Source of the DNA: Erysipelothrix sp. UBA3383
GTDB taxonomy: Bacteria; Bacillota_I; Bacilli_A; Erysipelotrichales; Erysipelotrichaceae
Assembly: GCA_002358955.1 (NCBI GenBank)
Contig: DEPV01000047.1
Span: 8,424-17,257, forward strand
DNA: 8,834 nt
Direction: 5' to 3'
A program made the translations under genes and the position numbers. The notes under the pieces were generated by a model, which was given only the letters and a program-made list of their open reading frames with translations, made no database searches and was not told where the DNA came from. Shown piece by piece: positions 4,763 through 8,834 of the stretch. Numbering within the stretch: position 1 is the stretch's first letter; every line of letters begins with the position of its first letter.

Positions 4763-5482
4763 TTATGATTCTTGACGGATTTTTTCCATCATATTTAATT
4801 CTTCGGCAGTAAACACTCGATTCTTTAACAATTCTGGGCGTTTCAAGTAGGTACGGCGTAAAGACTCTTCCAGTCTGAATTTACGAACATTGTCATGATG
4901 CCCTGAGATTAGCACTGCAGGTACTTCATCCCCTTCATAGTTAAAAGGACGGGTATAATGAGGATACTCCAGTAAGCCATTTGAGAATGAATCTTCCTCA
5001 TGAGAGTCCTGAGTAATCACACCTTCAACTAGGCGAATGACAGCATCTGAGATAACCATCGCTGCAAGTTCACCACCTGTTAATACATAATCACCCAATG
5101 AAATCTCTAAATCAACATGCTTACGGATACGTTCATCAAAACCTTCATAATGACCACAAACAAAGATTAAGTGTTGTTCATTTGCTAAATCATATGCCAC
5201 GGATTGTTTGAATTGTTTCCCCTGTGGTGTCATCATGATGACAAGTGATCCTTCAGTACGCGTTGCTTCAATAGCATCAATGACGGGTTGGCACATTAAG
5301 ACAAGCCCAGCTCCTCCACCGTACGGTTCATCATCAACACGATTATGACGGTCTTTAGTAAAAGATCGCATATCAACCACATCAATGCTGACATGTTCCT
5401 TAAGAATTGCTTTCTTAATAATAGAGGTATTAATGAATCCATCAAACATTTCTGGAAATAGACTAATAATTGAAATCTTCAT
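4763..5482 (-). CDS. trmD: tRNA (guanine-37-N1)-methyltransferase TrmD
   Basis: TrmD methylates N1 of G37 next to the anticodon, using S-adenosylmethionine, and so prevents +1 frameshifting. It is a cytosolic SPOUT-class dimer with a trefoil-knot cofactor site. The 239-residue product has the family signatures in order: ISLFPEMF (5-12), DDEPYGGGAGLVLMCQPV (50-67), GHYEGFDERI (110-119), the knot motif EISLGDYVLTGGE (126-138), the catalytic-aspartate segment EEDSFSNGLLEYPHYTRP (D164 by alignment with E. coli D169), and SGHHDNVRKFR (193-203). The start is the ATG at 5480-5482 with GGAAGG 8 bases upstream. A longer in-frame start at 5536 would run into rimM. One base separates it from the rimM stop (TAA-A-ATG), indicating translational coupling. 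The rplS gene that often follows trmD in Bacillota is absent; a terminator and an RNA candidate follow. Confidence 0.98.
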   Translation of the reverse strand: MKISIISLFPEMFDGFINTSIIKKAILKEHVSIDVVDMRSFTKDRHNRVDDEPYGGGAGLVLMCQPVIDAIEATRTEGSLVIMMTPQGKQFKQSVAYDLANEQHLIFVCGHYEGFDERIRKHVDLEISLGDYVLTGGELAAMVISDAVIRLVEGVITQDSHEEDSFSNGLLEYPHYTRPFNYEGDEVPAVLISGHHDNVRKFRLEESLRRTYLKRPELLKNRVFTAEELNMMEKIRQES

Positions 5483-5483
5483 T

Positions 5484-5981
5484 TTACAAACCTTCCATCC
5501 AGTTAACATCAATGCGTTTAATATCCATAAACACACCTGCTACAAAAACTTTATTATAAGGAATCAGTACTTCACGATCCTCAAGTTCAACACGCATGAT
5601 AGGATGTGCTGGATTATCAATCATTGCAACGACTTTACCAACTTTTTTAAGGTCTACAAAAATATCACAGCCTGTTAAATCAGAGAAGTAATACTCCCCT
5701 TTAGGAAGTTCATGACGTAATTCTTTATCAATGTACAACTCCCCTTTATGAAAGAATTCAACATCATTTAAAGAATCCAATCCTTTAAACTTAATCAAGA
5801 TAGAGCCCTGATGCATGCGTGAAGATTCAATTTCCATTTGTGTTGTTTTCCCATGAAGTTCTAAGTCGACAAGGATACCTGGCTTAAAACGTTCTTTAAT
5901 AAATTCCGTTTTAGGATAAACTTTAACTTCACCTTTAATACCGTGGGGTTTTTGAATACTCCCAATGTTCATTTTTTCCAT
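5484..5981 (-). CDS. rimM: 16S rRNA-processing protein RimM
   Basis: RimM is a cytosolic assembly factor that binds ribosomal protein S19 and helps mature the 3' domain of 16S rRNA in the 30S subunit. The 165-residue product has the usual two parts. An N-terminal beta-barrel (about 1-85) begins MNIGSIQKPHGIKGEVKVYP. A PRC-barrel (about 94-165) has GEYYFSDLTGCDIF, KKVGKVVAMIDNPAHPIMRVEL and VLIPYNKVFV. The ATG at 5979-5981 is preferred because AGGAGG lies 5 bases upstream (5987-5992); an ATG three codons in is a less well placed alternative. It is third in the rpsP operon but separated from khpA by a terminator-like hairpin, so its expression may be set below that of rpsP. It nearly abuts trmD. 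Confidence 0.96.
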   Translation of the reverse strand: MEKMNIGSIQKPHGIKGEVKVYPKTEFIKERFKPGILVDLELHGKTTQMEIESSRMHQGSILIKFKGLDSLNDVEFFHKGELYIDKELRHELPKGEYYFSDLTGCDIFVDLKKVGKVVAMIDNPAHPIMRVELEDREVLIPYNKVFVAGVFMDIKRIDVNWMEGL

Positions 5982-5998
5982 AACTACCTCCTACTAAT

Positions 5999-6024
5999 AA
6001 AAAAGGATGGAACGCTTCCACCCT
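5999..6024 (-). terminator. Internal terminator or attenuator between khpA and rimM
   Basis: A 9-bp stem AGGGTGGAA/TTCCATCCT (6024-6016 with 6012-6004, one G-U pair) has a 3-base GCG loop and is followed by UUUUUU on the minus strand. It overlaps the last base of the khpA stop codon. Form and position suit partial termination within the operon. No strong promoter was seen between it and rimM. Confidence 0.75.
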
Positions 6025-6272
6025 TAATATGATTCAAACTTTATTGTTATACGAGTTGATAAGACGCGTGAACCAATGGACATCACTTGGCGAATAGCAT
6101 GAGCCATAGAACCTTGTTTTCCAATGAGTCTTGCAATATCATCATTAGGCGCATAAATTGCTAGAATCACTTCTTTTTCATTTAAACCTTCTAATCTTTT
6201 GACACTCACATTCTCTGCATTTTCCACAAGTGGAGCAACTAAATTATATAGAACATCTTCGATTGGTTTCAT
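6024..6272 (-). CDS. khpA: KH-domain RNA-binding protein KhpA
   Basis: An 82-residue single-KH-domain protein. KhpA (YlqC) family members bind RNA, usually with KhpB/Jag, and affect cell elongation and division in streptococci (family knowledge). The RNA-binding loop is the GxxG motif G51-K-Q-G54 in ARLIGKQGSMAHAIRQVM, at the expected place between two helices. Length equals the usual 75-82 residues. The ATG (6270-6272) lies 2 bases after the rpsP stop with no strong Shine-Dalgarno, so translation probably depends on ribosomes finishing rpsP. Position between rpsP and rimM is classic for this family. Confidence 0.95.
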   Translation of the reverse strand: MKPIEDVLYNLVAPLVENAENVSVKRLEGLNEKEVILAIYAPNDDIARLIGKQGSMAHAIRQVMSIGSRVLSTRITIKFESY

Positions 6273-6274
6273 GA

Positions 6275-6547
6275 TTACTTACTTAATTTTGATTCGTGGA
6301 AACGAGTCATAATTCCTTGACCTGATAGAATTGTACGAACTGTATCTGATGGTTGTGCACCAACTGATAGCCATTTAAGTGCTAATTCTTCGTCAACTTT
6401 TACAACTGCTGGTGACTGTGTAGGGTCATAGAATCCAACGATTTCGATAAAACGACCATCACGAGGTGCACGTGAGTCAGCTGCAACAATTCTGTAGAAA
6501 GGTTTTTGTTTTGAACCCATTCTTCTTAAACGTAGTTTAACTGCCAT
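6275..6547 (-). CDS. rpsP: 30S ribosomal protein S16
   Basis: S16 is a primary-assembly protein of the 30S subunit. The 90-residue product shows the complete family pattern: VKLRLRRMGSKQKPFYRIVAADSR, APRDGRFIEIVGFYDP and the LSVGAQPSDTVRTIL helix, with a normal short C-terminus (FHESKLSK). The start is the ATG at 6545-6547 with AAGGAGG 9 bases upstream (6557-6563). An in-frame extension to 6580 begins at the predicted -10 element and cannot be transcribed from that promoter. It is first in the operon rpsP-khpA-rimM-trmD. The ffh gene often found upstream in Bacillota is not here; yhaM takes that place and has its own terminator. Confidence 0.99.
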   Translation of the reverse strand: MAVKLRLRRMGSKQKPFYRIVAADSRAPRDGRFIEIVGFYDPTQSPAVVKVDEELALKWLSVGAQPSDTVRTILSGQGIMTRFHESKLSK

Positions 6548-6578
6548 AGTATATTGCCTCCTTGTATTTACTGTAACC

Positions 6579-6607
6579 ATAATACATCATCTTAAATAAG
6601 GAGTCAA
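6579..6607 (-). promoter_or_regulatory. Strong promoter of the rpsP operon
   Basis: Minus-strand TTGACT (6602-6607), a 17-base spacer and TATTAT (6579-6584). Five of six bases match consensus in each hexamer. The start is near 6572, giving a leader of about 25 bases. Confidence 0.85.
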
Positions 6608-6627
6608 GTCTTTTTACTTAACTCCTT
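6598..6627. repeat. Inverted repeat covering the rpsP -35 element
   Basis: Arms of 11 bases, AAGGAGTCAAG (6598-6608) and CTTAACTCCTT (6617-6627), are separated by 8 bases. They match except for one position, which would be a G-U pair in minus-strand RNA. The proximal arm contains the whole -35 hexamer. No U tract follows on either strand, so it is not a normal terminator. It may be an operator or a chance near-palindrome. Confidence 0.5.
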
Positions 6628-6679
6628 AAAAATAGTGAAAACGCCACATATCTTTACTCATTACAGCCTTTAAGCAAGT

Positions 6680-6712
6680 AAAAACCCGTGAATCTGTCTG
6701 GATTACGGGTTT
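6680..6712 (-). terminator. yhaM terminator
   Basis: The hairpin AACCCGU-AAUC with GAUU-C-ACGGGUU (one bulged C, 6-base loop) is followed by UUUUU on the minus strand (6684-6680). It begins 7 bases after the yhaM stop and separates the yhaM unit from the rpsP promoter. Confidence 0.85.
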
Positions 6713-6718
6713 AATTGA

Positions 6719-7657
6719 TTATTTAATATCTTTCGCTTTATAGAATGTTCTATTATTCAGAGCAAACATACGGCCACTGAACTCACCTTCTGCTTGATCT
6801 TCATAAAGTTTTTCAAACATGTTAGTACGTGCATCAATGTTATCAATGAAGTTTAATAACTCAGCTTCTTTTAACATCGGTACAACCGGTGATCCATAGT
6901 CCATTTGACCATGGTGTGATAAGATCATGTGTCTTAGTAGTAAGAACTCTTCACTATCTTGTAGATTAATATCATAAGCAACACGTGTAAAGTTAGCATG
7001 CATGATTGAGATATGCCCTACTAATTTACCCAGTGTTGTATATTCAGGTAACATGGATGAAGAATACTCTTCGATTTTACCCATATCATGTAAGATACAA
7101 CCTGCAAGTAGTAAATCCAGATTATAAATTGGATATTGCTTGCATAAGTTAATTGCCATTTCACACATACCATAAACATGCACTGCTAAACCTGAGACAA
7201 AGTCATGGTGGTTACGAGTTGCAGCTGGGTATTGGTAGAATTGTTCTCCGACTAATTCCAAGTTTTTTTCAACCAGTAATTTAACAGTAGGATTTTCAAT
7301 CATTTCTAAGTAATCATTAATTTTACCTTTTAAGAATGGAACATCATAACTAGATGTAACCACAAAATCATCCAAATGGATTGTCTTTTGATCCAATAAA
7401 TCAACACGGTGTAGTTTTAATTGTAGATTATTACGGTAGGTTAGAACATCAGCTCCAACACTTAATACCATCCCTACTTTAGTGATGAGTTCTTGCTCTT
7501 CACTTACATTCCATAATTTTCCTTCAATGGATCCTGAATTATCTTGTAATGAGACTGATAAGTAAGGTGCACCATTACTTGCAACACCTTTAGAAACTTT
7601 TGATACTAAAAGTTCTGTAACAATCTTATCGCCTGATTTAAATTCTCTTATTTTCAT
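6719..7657 (-). CDS. yhaM: 3'-5' exoribonuclease YhaM
   Basis: YhaM is a cytosolic metal-dependent exonuclease of Bacillota that trims mRNA 3' ends in the 3'-5' direction (family knowledge). The 312-residue product has the family's two domains. An N-terminal OB-fold nucleic-acid binder (about 1-95) contains APYLSVSLQDNSGSIEGKLWN. A C-terminal HD domain (about 145-285) contains H160 in FVSGLAVHV, H190-D191 in CILHDMGKIEEY, H215 in GHISIMH, H248-H249 in LSHHGQMDYG and D272 in NFIDNIDAR as likely metal ligands. Length is typical. The ATG at 7655-7657 directly follows the TAA of the upstream RecX-containing gene (TAAATG), and its AAAGGAG lies inside that gene's last codons, so the two are translationally coupled. 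A terminator follows. Confidence 0.95.
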   Translation of the reverse strand: MKIREFKSGDKIVTELLVSKVSKGVASNGAPYLSVSLQDNSGSIEGKLWNVSEEQELITKVGMVLSVGADVLTYRNNLQLKLHRVDLLDQKTIHLDDFVVTSSYDVPFLKGKINDYLEMIENPTVKLLVEKNLELVGEQFYQYPAATRNHHDFVSGLAVHVYGMCEMAINLCKQYPIYNLDLLLAGCILHDMGKIEEYSSSMLPEYTTLGKLVGHISIMHANFTRVAYDINLQDSEEFLLLRHMILSHHGQMDYGSPVVPMLKEAELLNFIDNIDARTNMFEKLYEDQAEGEFSGRMFALNNRTFYKAKDIK

Positions 7658-8834
7658 TTAAACTCCTTTATTATGACTTAAAACATCATCTAAGTCATCA
7701 AATGCCCTGATAATCATATCATAAGTATAGCCACGACTTAAGCAATATCTTATTGTGCGATTTTTTGCTTCATAATAGTCATACTTTTTAGCATAACGCT
7801 CATAAGCTTTAGGCAGTGCTATTAATAGATCTTGATATTCTGATTCATCAGAGTATTCTTCAACAAAACTCATAACGACTTCATCAATAATGAAAGGTTC
7901 AAACCCTTGTCGTTGTAGGTGTGCTTTCAATTTTGATTCCTTATGTTTGATACTGCCCTCGCGCAGTGTTTTAACAAACTGAGAGGCACGGTACTCAGCT
8001 CGTGCTAAACTTTCTGCTACTGGTTCTTGTGCAAGATAATCAACCACTGTTTGAGCATCAAAGCCTTTATTCGTAAGATTTTCTTCAATGCGATAGTTAC
8101 CATAGTTGAGTGAACGGTAGTAAGCCGTTTTCTCTTCAAGGTAAGCTTCATCATTAATGAAGTTACGACGTTTTAATCGATCCATTACAACATCTATGGA
8201 TTCCTCACTTAAATCAAAATGATTTCTTAAGTGATTCTTCACTTCAAAGCTTGTATAAGCTCGTTTACTAATACGCAATACCATCTTACGGTATGCCTCA
8301 TAAATCATTTGTTCATCTTCTAAACGATCAATTTCATTTCGACTCAATTCATCACCTATTTGTAAATTATACTTTTCTAATAGATGCTCATCCACCACAA
8401 ACATATTGACAGTTTTTGAACTACTTCGTGAAGATTTCACTGAAACAAATACATCTTCATCAAAAATTTCAATAGCATCTATAATATAAGTTCCATGATA
8501 ACTATCAATAGCAGCTTGGTAAGACTCTAACATTGAGGTTCCAAAGTACTTGGAATCAAATCGTTGTGATTCTTCAAATGAGGTATCACGCAATCTCTTA
8601 CGTTCCATCTCATCAGCATGAATGAATGCATTCGCTTTTTCTTTAAACTCATCTGAATTATTAAAGTAGTATCCTGTTTCATTCTCTACAATAATACCAT
8701 CCAGTGGCTTGTCAGGACGGGCAAAGACGGTTAAACCACATGCCAGTGACTCAATATAGGTTAAACCTTGAGTTTCTGTTAGTGAGGCTGAAATGAAGGC
8801 ATCAGATATTTGATAATAACGGACAACTTCTTTA
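7658..8834 (-). CDS. Glycosyltransferase (GT4-like) fused to RecX, 5' end outside window
   Basis: One uninterrupted frame runs from the right edge to the TAA at 7658, with 391 residues visible. Residues 1 to about 112 are the C-terminal half of a GT-B family-4 glycosyltransferase: YYQISDAFISASLTETQG, the sugar-nucleotide E-x7-E-like region ETQGLTYIESLACGLTVFARPD, IIVENETGYYF, and the closing helix RFDSKYFGTSMLESYQAAI. After a linker of a few residues, about 115-391 form a full-length RecX: an N-terminal beta part (YIIDAIEIFDEDVFV), DELSRNEIDRLEDEQMIYEAY, then tandem three-helix repeats (SKRAYTSFEVKNHLRNHF, RRNFINDEAYLEEK, NYRIEENLTNKGF, LKAHLQRQGFEPFIIDEVV, IRYCLSRGYTYDMIIRAF). RecX proteins bind RecA filaments and modulate recombination. 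The GT part resembles diacylglycerol glucosyltransferases, but its acceptor is unknown. Separate RecX starts (ATG at 8608 or 8533) lie within the GT helices and lack good ribosome binding sites. yhaM follows with no gap. Confidence 0.88.
   Translation of the reverse strand, partial: KEVVRYYQISDAFISASLTETQGLTYIESLACGLTVFARPDKPLDGIIVENETGYYFNNSDEFKEKANAFIHADEMERKRLRDTSFEESQRFDSKYFGTSMLESYQAAIDSYHGTYIIDAIEIFDEDVFVSVKSSRSSSKTVNMFVVDEHLLEKYNLQIGDELSRNEIDRLEDEQMIYEAYRKMVLRISKRAYTSFEVKNHLRNHFDLSEESIDVVMDRLKRRNFINDEAYLEEKTAYYRSLNYGNYRIEENLTNKGFDAQTVVDYLAQEPVAESLARAEYRASQFVKTLREGSIKHKESKLKAHLQRQGFEPFIIDEVVMSFVEEYSDESEYQDLLIALPKAYERYAKKYDYYEAKNRTIRYCLSRGYTYDMIIRAFDDLDDVLSHNKGV

Noticed and set aside
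5385..5678. 97-codon plus-strand ORF
   Set aside because: Antisense to trmD and rimM, both of which carry clear family motifs; no ribosome binding site.
6548..6580. N-terminal extension of rpsP
   Set aside because: The extra codons begin at the -10 hexamer and include the ribosome binding site; S16 proteins start at MAVKLRL-type sequence.
8533..8608. Separate recX start at 8608 or 8533
   Set aside because: Both ATGs fall inside the C-terminal helices of the glycosyltransferase and lack a convincing Shine-Dalgarno. The frame is open without interruption upstream.
1..8834. Phage, insertion-sequence or CRISPR content
   Set aside because: No transposase, integrase, terminal repeats, target duplications or regularly spaced repeats were seen; the genes are ordinary chromosomal functions.

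Overview
The window looks like chromosomal backbone from a low-GC Gram-positive bacterium (Bacillota). The evidence is AT-rich DNA, AGGAGG-type ribosome binding sites, sigma-A-like promoters (several with an extended TGn -10), U-tract hairpin terminators, and the gene order rpsP-khpA-rimM-trmD. Protein flavour and gene arrangement suggest Erysipelotrichales or a relative, but that placement is an inference. There is no phage, IS element, CRISPR array, tRNA or rRNA.

Layout. 1-185 (-): 5' end of a PepD-like aminoacyl-histidine dipeptidase, divergent from mscL (+, 283-687). 688-938: an intergenic block with two hairpin terminators and a complete-looking small transcription unit on the minus strand (promoter about 847-874, end about 723), which may also encode an 18-residue peptide. 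939-2445 (-): a class I aminotransferase overlapping the end of an unrecognised 129-residue protein gene. 2562-3872 (+): a secreted, C-terminally anchored D-Ala-D-Ala carboxypeptidase, divergent from that pair. 3879-3929: a bidirectional terminator shared with a convergent gene (3931-4332, -) for a small membrane-anchored protein of unknown function. 4333-4762: a 430-base stretch with no convincing ORF but with a promoter, about 267 bases of hairpin-rich sequence and a GC-rich terminator, most simply a structured non-coding RNA on the minus strand. 4763-6547 (-): the ribosome/tRNA operon rpsP-khpA-rimM-trmD, with a strong promoter and a terminator-like hairpin between khpA and rimM. 6719-8834 (-): yhaM (3'-5' exoribonuclease), abutted upstream by a large ORF in which the C-terminal part of a family-4 glycosyltransferase is fused in frame to a whole RecX protein. 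That ORF runs off the right edge.

How the genes relate. The 4763-6547 operon joins small-subunit protein S16, an RNA-binding KH protein, the 16S maturation factor RimM and the tRNA m1G37 methyltransferase, so it is a translation unit. The right-hand operon joins membrane glycolipid or envelope glycosylation (inferred), RecA modulation and RNA turnover. DacA and MscL belong to envelope maintenance and osmotic protection.

The items most worth a second look are the glycosyltransferase-RecX fusion, the about 267-nt RNA next to trmD, and the about 115-nt RNA or micropeptide locus between mscL and the aminotransferase gene. No multi-gene novel system is evident. The novelty lies in the fusion and the two RNA candidates.
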